Source: Candidatus Planktophila versatilis
Lineage (GTDB): Bacteria > Actinomycetota > Actinomycetes > Nanopelagicales > Nanopelagicaceae
Reading direction: 5' to 3'
Assembly: GCF_002288265.1 (NCBI RefSeq)
Contig: NZ_CP016778.1
Location: forward strand, 1,054,001 to 1,118,000
DNA length: 64,000 bases
How positions within the stretch are numbered: position 1 is the first letter of the stretch; every line of letters starts with the position of its first letter. The translations under genes and the position numbers were made by a program. The notes under the pieces are model-generated. The model saw only the letters and a list, made by a program, of their open reading frames with translations. It was not told where the DNA came from and ran no database searches. Shown here one piece after another: positions 1-7,984 of the stretch.

Positions 1-340
1 TGGTATGTTCGACTTCCAGCATCATGGCACTGGCGCCACGTTCTTCTGACCATTGCTCAATTTGTCGCATAAATTCGCGGGCTATCCCCTGCCTGCGAAA
101 TTCAGTAAGTACTGCCACGGTGAGAATATCTGCCTCAACTCCTGGTGCTGGCAGAAATACGCCGCAATACCCCACGATGCGATTATCACTTTCGGCCACC
201 GACATAAATCGGCTGCGAGGAATTCCAGCAAACTCCTCTTTAAATTGCGCAGCGCTCCACGGTGAATATGGAAATAACTCTTTCTCATAACCGACAAGAA
301 CTGGAATATCCAATGCGATGGGCTGGCGATAACTAATCAT
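1..340 (-). CDS. rimI: Ribosomal protein S18-alanine N-acetyltransferase RimI (3' end outside window)
   Basis: GNAT-fold acetyltransferase expected to acetylate the N-terminal alanine of ribosomal protein S18. The reverse strand reads from ATG at 340 (MISYRQPIALD) to the window edge, about 113 residues. The acetyl-CoA binding loop is visible as RRQGIARE, following the strand DILTVAVL. The ATG overlaps the tsaB stop in an ATGA, so the two are translationally coupled. Being next to tsaB and tsaE is the usual actinobacterial tsaE-tsaB-rimI-tsaD order; tsaD is expected just left of the window. The C-terminus is missing only because the window ends. Confidence 0.9.
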   Translation of the reverse strand, partial: MISYRQPIALDIPVLVGYEKELFPYSPWSAAQFKEEFAGIPRSRFMSVAESDNRIVGYCGVFLPAPGVEADILTVAVLTEFRRQGIAREFMRQIEQWSEERGASAMMLEVEHT

Positions 341-870
341 GGCCGCTCCGCAGTGGGCACAGCATCAGGTCGACGTAAATACATAGGCTCAGTTACGCTC
401 TGACTTGCTGCCAGTGAAACTAGTTTTTGCATATCGGGAAAAACATCAATGATGAAGTTGGCAACTTCAGCTGGTTTATTGACCGAGGGACCAGCAACGC
501 GGACGCCATCTTTGTAACTAGCCCAGTAAATCTCTTTCCGGCGGGCATCAATTGCCACTGTGTACTGATCTTTATCAATTGCAATCGCATCAAGTGAACA
601 GATTCCAATAACAGGAATCTGGCGGGCGAGAGCAAAGGACTGCGCAAATGCGATCCCCACACGAAGACCGGTAAATGGCCCCGGACCCATTCCCACAACT
701 ACTTGGTGCGGAGGCTTGGCAACCTTCAGCGCATCTGCAACTAACTCTGAAAGTGCGCGTCCATGATCAGTTGCTCCCTCATGAGCTTTCTCAAAAAGAA
801 CTACGCCATCTTCGATAATGCCAACAATCGTCTTTGAAGTTGAGGTGTCGATAGCGAGTGAGATTGTCAT
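337..870 (-). CDS. tsaB: tRNA threonylcarbamoyladenosine biosynthesis protein TsaB
   Basis: TsaB is the non-catalytic ASKHA-fold partner of TsaD in making the t6A37 modification of ANN-decoding tRNAs. The N-terminus MTISLAIDTSTS is the ASKHA phosphate-1-like strand, and GMGPGPFTGLRVGIA at about residues 61-75 is the family hallmark. At 177 residues it is shorter than the E. coli protein (about 230); the shortening is in the C-terminal lobe, as in other compact genomes. It overlaps tsaE by 4 bp upstream and rimI by 4 bp downstream, so all three are probably one transcript. No frameshift is seen. Confidence 0.93.
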   Translation of the reverse strand: MTISLAIDTSTSKTIVGIIEDGVVLFEKAHEGATDHGRALSELVADALKVAKPPHQVVVGMGPGPFTGLRVGIAFAQSFALARQIPVIGICSLDAIAIDKDQYTVAIDARRKEIYWASYKDGVRVAGPSVNKPAEVANFIIDVFPDMQKLVSLAASQSVTEPMYLRRPDAVPTAERP

Positions 871-1322
871 AGCTCAACACCCTGCCAGCGCGCGCCGACC
901 TTATTGATAAATACTTCACGAACTTCTTCAGTGCGATCAATGGTGATTTCAAGGCGTTCATCACTTAATCGTGCAGATTCAGCCCCGCCCCATTCAATGA
1001 CCGTCACGGCATCTTCGCGCGCCGTATCAAGATCCAAGTCATCTAAGTGAACAGCTGCATTGCCACCTTCAAGTAGTCGGTAAGCATCGACATGGATAAG
1101 TGTGAGCGGAGCCTGATGAATTCGGGAGATCACAAAGGTGGGCGATGTAACGTCGTTGATGCCAAGTGCTTGACCAATACCTTGAACCAAAACAGTTTTG
1201 CCAGCGCCCAATGGGCCGTTGAGCAAGATCAGATCTCCAACGCGGCACTGTGCACCTATGCGCATACCTAGTGCATGCATATCTGCAGCAGTCTCGATTC
1301 TCACTCGTGAAGGATAGTTCAT
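867..1322 (-). CDS. tsaE: tRNA threonylcarbamoyladenosine biosynthesis ATPase TsaE
   Basis: TsaE is the P-loop ATPase that drives turnover of the TsaB-TsaD complex in t6A synthesis. The Walker A motif GPLGAGKT lies at residues 36-43, followed by the family motif DVTSPTFVISRIH and the Walker B-like segment LTLIHVDAYRL. VIEWGG at about residues 109-114 is the conserved C-terminal signature. The 151-residue length is normal. It starts 8 bp downstream of the terminator that ends the importer/hydrolase operon, so a promoter for tsaE-tsaB-rimI must lie in or before that terminator; I could not identify it. Confidence 0.94.
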   Translation of the reverse strand: MNYPSRVRIETAADMHALGMRIGAQCRVGDLILLNGPLGAGKTVLVQGIGQALGINDVTSPTFVISRIHQAPLTLIHVDAYRLLEGGNAAVHLDDLDLDTAREDAVTVIEWGGAESARLSDERLEITIDRTEEVREVFINKVGARWQGVEL

Positions 1323-1329
1323 AGTGAAA

Positions 1330-1367
1330 AAGAAGAAGGGCCCCAGTCTCCCAGGGCCCTTCTTCTT
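1330..1367 (-). terminator. Rho-independent terminator after the secreted hydrolase gene
   Basis: Perfect 14-bp inverted repeat (arms 1330-1343 and 1354-1367, 10-nt loop) containing GGGCCC. On the reverse strand it is followed by a run of T. It starts 14 bp after the stop of the hydrolase gene and ends just before tsaE, so it closes the livGFHMK-hydrolase operon. Confidence 0.93.
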
Positions 1368-1381
1368 AACTTATTGCTGAA

Positions 1382-2989
1382 TTAATAGCCGAAGTCATAC
1401 TTCAGATCGGCTGGACGATAATCAATATCGCCATTGAGGTAAGGAACCTTTTCTGCAATGTATTGAACATACTTGCTTGTAGGAACCTTTCCTGATTTAG
1501 CAGCGACTGCGAGCATATCTACCCATGCCTTCATCTGCTTTGTGGTGAAGGATTGATGGCCTACTCCAGATACTGCTGGAGCTGCCTTCAAATCTGGCGC
1601 ACCTGTAGCAAGGAACTTTGTGTAGGTTTCAGGTGTCATGGCATAGAGTGCAAGCGTGTTCCAGATTGGCTTCTTGCCAGTTCTTGTCTTCTCCCAAGCT
1701 GAAAGTGCCTTTTCGTAGACTTCGCGCTTGCGATCTACATAACGTGATGAGTTACCGGCAAAGACCAAACGATCTGCTTCATTTGAAATCAAGATCGTTG
1801 GCTTGGTTGAGGTAAATGATGACTTATCAAGTGCCTTGAACTTGGCAATTGCAGCTGCATCACCTGTAACACGAGGAGCCATGGAAAGCACTCCAAGCAT
1901 TGCAGCAATACCTTCATCACCTGAAAGTCCTAGGTTGTAACGACCAGAATCAGCCTCATCGAGCAGTGCTGCCCAATTAGTTTTTGTATTGTCGTAGAAA
2001 CCAGGGCCAGTTATTTCAGACATTGATTGTCCGGCCAAGACTCCAGTTGCGACTGCTTCTCCCATGTTTTCCAGGATTGCAACCGTTGCATTGATGCTGT
2101 GCTCAGGCACAAGTGTACTTGTTGAGATTCCATCCATGTGTGCACTCTTTGTTGGAACTCCTGAAAGAAGACCAGTTAGAAGAAGTGCTGAACGTTGTGG
2201 AATTGGTGACCCTTTGAGAGCTGCCGGATATTGAAGTCCTGGAGCTCCGTAATTCACCTCCCAAGCCTTGAGCAGTGCTACAACTTTTAGCAATTCTGCT
2301 ACTGATGCCCCATGTCCTGCCGGCCCCTTCACTCCAAATGCTGCGCAACCTTTAATGGTTGGGTCAGCAAAGACACTGAGGATGTAGAAGATGTCGCATG
2401 CAGATTGGATTGAGTCAGCTGGCGAAGGTGTATTTCCAGCCAAGATTCCGACAGCATCGGCATATGTTGGGTACTTTTCAATAAATGGCGTAAGAATAGC
2501 GCCAGCCTGAGAAGATCCGTAGACAACCTTCTTCTCAATCTTTGCACCGTACTTCTCCATCGCCGTATCGATAACTTCCTTGAGCATCTCTACTCGGGAG
2601 GTGTTATTCCAACCACGGGCTCCCTTATCGGTTCCGTCATATGCTGCAACGCCATAACCGGCAAGCATCATCTCTTTTGTGATGTCTTTACCTGTTGATT
2701 GACTAGCAGGAGTAATTTCTTCTACTCCTTTAGGAACAGCAGAAACTCCTGGATATGTTGCTCGGAAACCGTGCTCCCAGAAGAACATAGTTCCCTTGAA
2801 GTTAAATGGCACCTTAAATACATATCCAGCACCATTAGCAAGCGTGCCCGTACAGGTTTCAAGAGCTGCTTTGTCAGTTGTACATGTTGGCGCCGCAGCG
2901 TTTGCTGCAGGAACAGATACAAGAACACCTGCTGCTACAAGTGCTGCCGCACTCACAGCTGCGATTGATTTACGCATTGATAGTTTCAT
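1382..2989 (-). CDS. Secreted alpha/beta-hydrolase, substrate unknown
   Basis: A 535-residue exported protein with an alpha/beta-hydrolase fold. The start chosen is ATG 2989 (MKLSMRKS), with an AAAGG about 11 nt upstream; a longer frame would run into the upstream gene. Residues 1-31 form a Sec signal peptide (basic start, hydrophobic Ala/Val core, cleavage near ANA-A). The likely oxyanion HG is in FWEHGF (~73), the nucleophile Ser160 is in YGSSQAG, the acid is Asp406 in NEADRLV and the base is His478 in GVGHQSF, so the whole triad is present. It starts 4 bp after the binding-protein gene of an ABC importer and shares its terminator, which suggests it frees or modifies the imported compound outside the cell. 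I cannot name the substrate; esterase, depolymerase and peptidase are all possible. Confidence 0.8.
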   Translation of the reverse strand: MKLSMRKSIAAVSAAALVAAGVLVSVPAANAAAPTCTTDKAALETCTGTLANGAGYVFKVPFNFKGTMFFWEHGFRATYPGVSAVPKGVEEITPASQSTGKDITKEMMLAGYGVAAYDGTDKGARGWNNTSRVEMLKEVIDTAMEKYGAKIEKKVVYGSSQAGAILTPFIEKYPTYADAVGILAGNTPSPADSIQSACDIFYILSVFADPTIKGCAAFGVKGPAGHGASVAELLKVVALLKAWEVNYGAPGLQYPAALKGSPIPQRSALLLTGLLSGVPTKSAHMDGISTSTLVPEHSINATVAILENMGEAVATGVLAGQSMSEITGPGFYDNTKTNWAALLDEADSGRYNLGLSGDEGIAAMLGVLSMAPRVTGDAAAIAKFKALDKSSFTSTKPTILISNEADRLVFAGNSSRYVDRKREVYEKALSAWEKTRTGKKPIWNTLALYAMTPETYTKFLATGAPDLKAAPAVSGVGHQSFTTKQMKAWVDMLAVAAKSGKVPTSKYVQYIAEKVPYLNGDIDYRPADLKYDFGY

Positions 2990-2993
2990 CTGA

Positions 2994-4355
2994 TTAACCA
3001 ACCTTTGGTAGTGCATCGGCTGCGATTGCAGGACGTGTGTATTTGAGTTCGGTTACAGCACCCTTAGCTGAATCAGTTGTCCACACTTTACGTGTGCCAT
3101 CGATTGGCTTAAGCACTGCCGTTGCATCATATTTTCCGATCCAGAAGCCGGTATAAGCCTCGTGGGTCTTTGCAGAGTATCCGAGTGGAGCAAGAGCTGC
3201 ACTCGATAACTTAGCTGGATTGTTTTCGATGTATTTGATGATTCCTGGACGTGTGAGGTCTTTACCAGCACCCATAAGAGCAGCTGTCATGGTGTAGCCA
3301 ATGTTCATTCCTTGCAGAACATTGTTATCCCAAGCCTTGCCTGCGGCTGGGCCGGTGTTGAATTCATCATTGATCTTCTTAAATGCTTTGACGAATTCGT
3401 CATCTGCTTCACCTGGTGATGGAGCATGTGATGCTGAAATCGTTCCAGCTAGGAGGGCTGCAGAGCTTGCAAAAGGAATACCTTTTGTGAAGAGAATTGT
3501 TTGGAAGGTGGTGGCATCTGATCCCACAGAGATGACTATGTACTGTGGCTTGTAGCCAATCTTGTTCGCTGAACCCACAGCTGCTGCAAATGCTGAAGCA
3601 GTGGCGCCAACTACAACAACTTCGACGTTATTGTCTTTTAGCTGTTGCATCTGAGCATCGAGTCCACCAGCTTGAGCGCCAGCGATAAATGTTGCGGCAT
3701 TCTTCTTCGCTGTGAAAGTTACTCCAGCAGTTGCTAGACCTTCCACAGTGTTACGACCGAAGTCATCGGTCTGATAGAGAATTCCGACGTTCTTTGTAGA
3801 CAGATTCTCCTTGATGTACTTTCCAATAATCTTCGCTTCAACAACGTAGGTTCCCAAAGAACCAAAGGTTGTTGGATACTTCTTAGGATCTGTGTAGAAA
3901 CCGCTATATCCACTAAGGACAAAGAGGTCAGGGATTCCACGACGGTTAATATCCTTGATAACAGAGATATGTGTCTGGGTTCCAATAGAGCCCACCATCG
4001 CAAAGACTTTATCCTTATTAATCAGTGCTGACGCAGTTGAAACTGTGAGGCCAGCCTTGTATGCGTCATCTTTGGCAACCAAAGTGATCTTGCGGCCATA
4101 GACGCCGCCCTTTGAATTGACGTAGTCGAAGTAGGCGCGCATGGCGTCATCTACCTTGTTATATCCGGGGCTCGCTGCGCCTGTCTGTGGCAGCTGCATT
4201 CCTAAAACAATTTCAGTGTCACTTACACCTGGTGTGCTCGCACCCTGAGCCGGCATCGCCGTGAGCGCGAGCGCTCCAGCGAGGGCTACAGAGATAACTG
4301 CGATGGACTTACGAGGTGATCGGGACAGAGATGCACGATTTTTCACTGCATTCAC
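2994..4355 (-). CDS. Branched-chain amino-acid-type ABC transporter substrate-binding protein
   Basis: Type I periplasmic-binding-fold protein of the LivK/HAAT family. A twin-basic N-terminus and hydrophobic core (RKSIAVISVALAG...) end near AQGAS, giving a Sec signal peptide without a lipobox. The mature protein starts with GVSDTEIVLGMQLPQTG, typical of the family, followed by VNSKGGVYGRKITLVAKDD. I used GTG 4355, but GTG 4346 and ATG 4400 are also open, and none has a strong ribosome site. It is separated from livM by a structured 140-190 bp gap, which may set binding protein above permease in expression. The ligand could be a branched-chain amino acid, urea or another small acid; the sequence alone does not decide. 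Confidence 0.88.
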   Translation of the reverse strand: MNAVKNRASLSRSPRKSIAVISVALAGALALTAMPAQGASTPGVSDTEIVLGMQLPQTGAASPGYNKVDDAMRAYFDYVNSKGGVYGRKITLVAKDDAYKAGLTVSTASALINKDKVFAMVGSIGTQTHISVIKDINRRGIPDLFVLSGYSGFYTDPKKYPTTFGSLGTYVVEAKIIGKYIKENLSTKNVGILYQTDDFGRNTVEGLATAGVTFTAKKNAATFIAGAQAGGLDAQMQQLKDNNVEVVVVGATASAFAAAVGSANKIGYKPQYIVISVGSDATTFQTILFTKGIPFASSAALLAGTISASHAPSPGEADDEFVKAFKKINDEFNTGPAAGKAWDNNVLQGMNIGYTMTAALMGAGKDLTRPGIIKYIENNPAKLSSAALAPLGYSAKTHEAYTGFWIGKYDATAVLKPIDGTRKVWTTDSAKGAVTELKYTRPAIAADALPKVG

Positions 4356-4407
4356 TCTTTCTCTTTGCCTTATATGCGATAAGGGGACATAAGCCGCCAT
4401 ATCGCCA

Positions 4408-4533
4408 CTAGCCCCGAGGTGGGCTAGAACGACCTCACGCTAACAGATACCGAACGGTAAGTGAACGGAAAGAGTCCTCACGGGCGAGTCCCTGCCTACG
4501 GGAATGCCTATAATTTTTGTTTATAACAAAAAT
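4408..4533 (-). promoter_or_regulatory. Structured spacer before the binding-protein gene
   Basis: The gap between livM and the binding protein holds three ordered elements. An AT-rich perfect inverted repeat (9-bp arms 4513-4521 and 4525-4533, 3-nt centre) lies just after the livM stop. A direct repeat GAACGG occurs at 4452 and 4463, with an 11-bp period. A 7-bp hairpin CTAGCCC/GGGCTAG sits at 4408-4427, close to the start codon. The elements could be a processing site, an internal promoter with operator, or a leader; I recognise no known riboswitch. Confidence 0.4.
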
Positions 4534-4542
4534 ATATAAAAC

Positions 4543-5535
4543 TTATTTATGTTTGTGAAGCTTCACACCAGCTACTCCAGCAGGGTTTATCACCACTGTG
4601 AGAATAAGTAAGAGGCTAGAGATTAGCGCCGGTAAGTAGTTGGAGACCTGTTCGCTTAATTCGAAGTTTCCAAGAATTAGCTCGATCCAGTCAGGTAAGA
4701 AAACAACGATGACAGTACCGATAAAGGCGCCGGCAATACTGCGGATTCCGCCAAGTACTGCAGCGGTCAATAACAACAGTGAGAGTGAAACTGGATAGAC
4801 GCTGGGACCCACTAATCCACGAAGCCCGTAGAGGGCGCCAGATAACCCAGCAAATGTTGATGAGATAACAAAGACATAAATCTTCTGGCGAGCGAAGTTA
4901 ACTCCGGCAAGTGATGCCGCACTTTCATGATCTCGAATAGATCGCCACATCCGCCCAGTGCGCGATAAGAGAATGTTGGATGCAAAAAAGAGTGCTACCG
5001 CTGCAAATGGCAGTGCCACGTAGAGCTGCCATTGTTCATAGGTGGGTTCGCCAAAGAGAGAGGAGAACCACTGTGGTGGATACCCCACATCTACTTGCAA
5101 CCCTTCATCGCCTTTAAATACTGACATAAATCTATTTGCAATAGTTGGAATTGCAAGTGCAATTACTAGCGTTGTTCCGGCTAAGTACGGTCCGCGAAGT
5201 CGAGCTGCCGCAACACCGAGTAATAGACCGGCAATGGCTGAAGAAATAATTGAGAGCGGAATCGCAACCCAGAGTGAAAGTTTGTAATTAATCATCAGCA
5301 GCGCCGTGGAATATCCGCCCACCGCCATCAGTGCGCCTTGACCCAAGGACAATTGCCCTGAAATTCCAGTCAGCAACGTGATTGATAGAACGCCAATAAA
5401 TAAGATCAGCACCACAGCTAGTTGTGCTTGGTTGTAGGCATCAAATTGCAGACCAACGAGCAGTATTAGGGCTGAGAAAATTAGCGTGCGAATAAGGCTG
5501 GTGCGTGCTATTGATTTCACTTTGAGATTAGACAC
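4543..5535 (-). CDS. livM: Branched-chain-type ABC transporter permease LivM
   Basis: Integral membrane permease of the LivM class, about 330 residues with roughly eight to ten hydrophobic segments. The family segment TGISGQLSLGQGALMAVGGYSTALL is visible near residues 58-82, and GRMWRSIRDHESAASLAGVN (about 195-215) is the EAA-like loop that contacts the ATPases. The start is probably GTG 5535 (AAAGG 9 nt upstream); ATG 5544 is in frame but has no spacing to a ribosome site. It overlaps livH by 8 bp or more. It pairs with LivH to form the channel of this importer. Confidence 0.92.
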   Translation of the reverse strand: MSNLKVKSIARTSLIRTLIFSALILLVGLQFDAYNQAQLAVVLILFIGVLSITLLTGISGQLSLGQGALMAVGGYSTALLMINYKLSLWVAIPLSIISSAIAGLLLGVAAARLRGPYLAGTTLVIALAIPTIANRFMSVFKGDEGLQVDVGYPPQWFSSLFGEPTYEQWQLYVALPFAAVALFFASNILLSRTGRMWRSIRDHESAASLAGVNFARQKIYVFVISSTFAGLSGALYGLRGLVGPSVYPVSLSLLLLTAAVLGGIRSIAGAFIGTVIVVFLPDWIELILGNFELSEQVSNYLPALISSLLLILTVVINPAGVAGVKLHKHK

Positions 5536-6442
5536 GGCGCGCATCCTTTGAGCCGAGAATGCCGCGCGGCCTGATAATCAAAACCAGGAGAAGCACCGCC
5601 AAGATAGCCAGATATACATCTTCTGGGGTGTCATAGAAGGTCACAAATGAGATGACCATTCCGAGAATGAACCCTCCGAGTACTGCTCCTGCCGGACTAT
5701 CGAGTCCGCCAACAACTGCCGCGGTAAAGCCCACGATGAGAACGAGATCAAGTGTGTTCGGCGATAAATTCGAAGTTGGGGTAATGAGAAGTCCAGCTAG
5801 TGAAGATGCCGCACCTGATATAGCCCAACTAATTGTACGAGTGCGATTTGTTCGAATTCCACTGAGTTTTGCTACTTCTTGATTAAGGGCTGTTGCGCGC
5901 ATTGCTAGGCCAATGCCAGTCTTAGTAAAGAACAGTGTTGTGAGAATTAATGTGACAGTCACAATTGACACTACGAAAACATCGAATGAGGTAAAGGGCA
6001 AAACATTGCCGGCCACAGTGAAGCCTTCCTGCTTTGCTGGTGAGGGAAATCCTCGCTCTTCTGCAGCCCAGATAATTCCGGCAAGTGCTTGCAGTGCGCC
6101 TAGGATTCCAAGGGATGCAATAACAGGAACTGCCGCCCGCATTGATTCACTGCTCAGTAATTCACTCTGCTTCTTATTTGAGAGCGGTCGCATGATGAAA
6201 ATATCAAGGAGCGCACCAAGTGCGGCCCCAGAAAGAAGGGCTACAAAGAAGGCAAGCCAATATGAATAGCCGTTAGTAATCAGCGTTGAAGCGATGTAAG
6301 TACTAAACATCGCCTGACCCATTTGGGCAAAGTTCACAATGCCGGCACCGCGCCAGACAATGACGAGACCGAGCGCAACGAGTGCGAAGATCGCTCCACG
6401 AGATGTGCCTAAAGATAGGGCTGCTAAGAAAGTATTCATCAA
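5528..6442 (-). CDS. livH: Branched-chain-type ABC transporter permease LivH
   Basis: Membrane permease of the LivH class, 304 residues and strongly hydrophobic. The N-terminal ALSLGTSRGAIFALVALGLVIVWRG and NFAQMGQAMF match the start of LivH proteins. MRATALNQEVAKLSGI (about 190-205) is the cytoplasmic EAA loop, and the C-terminal part contains GGLDSPAGAVLGGFILGM. The ATG overlaps the livF stop as ATGA, so the ATPase and permease genes are translationally coupled. It works with LivM, LivG, LivF and the secreted binding protein. Confidence 0.92.
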   Translation of the reverse strand: MMNTFLAALSLGTSRGAIFALVALGLVIVWRGAGIVNFAQMGQAMFSTYIASTLITNGYSYWLAFFVALLSGAALGALLDIFIMRPLSNKKQSELLSSESMRAAVPVIASLGILGALQALAGIIWAAEERGFPSPAKQEGFTVAGNVLPFTSFDVFVVSIVTVTLILTTLFFTKTGIGLAMRATALNQEVAKLSGIRTNRTRTISWAISGAASSLAGLLITPTSNLSPNTLDLVLIVGFTAAVVGGLDSPAGAVLGGFILGMVISFVTFYDTPEDVYLAILAVLLLVLIIRPRGILGSKDARRV

Positions 6443-7152
6443 TACCCCAAATATGCAGCGCGTAGTTTTGCATCAGCTTTGAGCTCTGCTGCAGGGCGAT
6501 CTGCCACAACTTTTCCAAGTGCGAGCAGCACACCGTGGTCTGCCACACCGAGTGCGGTATTGGCATTTTGCTCGACAAGTAAAACCGAAAGCCCAGTGCT
6601 GCGACACAGGATATTTACGGAATCAATGATTTGTTCAACAACAAGAGGTGCCAATCCCAGTGATGGTTCATCTAGAAGAAGTAATTGTGGACGCGACACC
6701 AAGGCGCGGCTGATAGCCAACATCTGACGTTCTCCGCCAGAGAGCGTGCCTGCTAATTGTTTACGGCGCTCTTTAAGTCGCGGAAAGAGTGTATACATCT
6801 CATCTATTGCAGTTGTTATATCTGACTTAAATTTTCTACGGCGGAAAAGAGAACCCATCGAGATATTTTCTTCCACGCTCAACTCTGAAATCACTGCATG
6901 CCCCTCAGGAACATGTGCGATTCCCAATCGGACAATATCTTCTGGGCGCTTTCCTAGGATTGATTGCCCTTTCCATGTGATGGAACCGGAACTGGGATGT
7001 TCCAGACCTGAAATCGTGCGCAGTAACGTGCTCTTTCCGGCGCCGTTGGCGCCAATCACGGTAGTGATCTTTGATTCCTGCGCCTGCATCGATACGCCAT
7101 CAATGGCCACAACAGAACCGAAGCGAGTGACGAGATTGTCAATCTTAAGCAT
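6439..7152 (-). CDS. livF: Branched-chain-type ABC transporter ATP-binding protein LivF
   Basis: ATPase of the LivF class, 237 residues from ATG 7152 (MLKIDNLVTRFG). The open frame extends 38 codons further upstream, but that part overlaps livG and does not resemble the family. Walker A is GANGAGKST (about 34-42), the signature is intact as LSGGERQ, and Walker B is LLLLDEPSLGLAP. VPEGHAVISELSVEEN is the LivF-specific stretch after the Q-loop. It overlaps livG by 8 bp. Together with LivG it powers the importer. Confidence 0.93.
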   Translation of the reverse strand: MLKIDNLVTRFGSVVAIDGVSMQAQESKITTVIGANGAGKSTLLRTISGLEHPSSGSITWKGQSILGKRPEDIVRLGIAHVPEGHAVISELSVEENISMGSLFRRRKFKSDITTAIDEMYTLFPRLKERRKQLAGTLSGGERQMLAISRALVSRPQLLLLDEPSLGLAPLVVEQIIDSVNILCRSTGLSVLLVEQNANTALGVADHGVLLALGKVVADRPAAELKADAKLRAAYLGY

Positions 7153-7942
7153 GCGCACCGCCCAACTTTTCACTGCCGGTTTGCTGTGAGGTGCCAAGGT
7201 AGGCAGCGAGCACAGCTGGGTCGCGCTTAACAGTGTCGAAGCTTCCACTTGAGATGACTTTTCCAAAGTTTAAAACATAGACCTGGTCTGAGATCGCGCC
7301 AATAAAATCCACATGATGTTCGACAATGACGATTGCACAGCGTTGCTTTAATTGCTTGAGAAGTGAAGCAAATTTATCAATGTCATCTTGACCTAATCCG
7401 GCAGCAGGTTCATCCAGAAGAAGTATCTCGGGTTGAGAAACTAGCGCCCGAGCAATAGAAACTCGCTTGCTCTCTGGATAGGTAAGTTCGCCAGGCATCT
7501 TCTCGGCTAAATCCAGCGCACCAGCCCACGCAAGTGCATCACTTGCACGCCGGCGCAGCTTTGCTTCTGCTCGCCCTGAGAGTCCTAATAAATCTCTAAA
7601 AAAGTTGGTACCGCTGCTGTGATTGGCGCCCATCATGACATTTTCAATAACGCTCAATCCGCTAAAGAGTCCAACACCTTGCAATGTACGACTTATGCCA
7701 AGTCCGGCCAAATCATGACTTGCTGGCCATTTCATCTCTTTGCCATGAATAGCAATTGCTCCAGAAGCTGGCGTGACAAGTCCTGAAATCGCATTAAATA
7801 TTGTTGTCTTACCCGCACCATTGGGGCCAATCAGACCCACAATTGTGTTGGGTGCGATTTCAAGAAATACATCATCGAGTGCGGTAAGGCCGCCGAATTT
7901 AACGCTGAGATGAGAAATTGATAGAGCTGGACCAGCACTCAT
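7145..7942 (-). CDS. livG: Branched-chain-type ABC transporter ATP-binding protein LivG
   Basis: ATPase of the LivG class, 265 residues. Walker A GPNGAGKT is at 39-46 and Walker B is ILLLDEPAAGL. The signature region reads LTYPESKRVSIARAL instead of the usual LSGGQ or the LivG-typical L-Y-G-Q-Q-R, so the loop that closes over ATP in the partner subunit is divergent; the LivF signature is normal, so one composite site remains standard. It is the first gene of the importer operon. A 42-bp gap separates it from alr upstream, so it may be read through from the alr transcript or have its own promoter there. Confidence 0.9.
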   Translation of the reverse strand: MSAGPALSISHLSVKFGGLTALDDVFLEIAPNTIVGLIGPNGAGKTTIFNAISGLVTPASGAIAIHGKEMKWPASHDLAGLGISRTLQGVGLFSGLSVIENVMMGANHSSGTNFFRDLLGLSGRAEAKLRRRASDALAWAGALDLAEKMPGELTYPESKRVSIARALVSQPEILLLDEPAAGLGQDDIDKFASLLKQLKQRCAIVIVEHHVDFIGAISDQVYVLNFGKVISSGSFDTVKRDPAVLAAYLGTSQQTGSEKLGGAHA

Positions 7943-7984
7943 AACGTCCTCTCTTTCATCAATCTCAGAGCATTCAATCTGGAA

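Noticed and set aside
24-297. Open frames on the + strand and in another - frame across rimI
   Set aside because: They overlap a clear GNAT reading frame (RRQGIARE motif) that runs off the window edge and overlaps tsaB by ATGA; the others have no recognisable features.
5652-6269. Antisense open frames opposite livH
   Set aside because: Typical byproduct of hydrophobic coding sequence on the other strand; no start signals.
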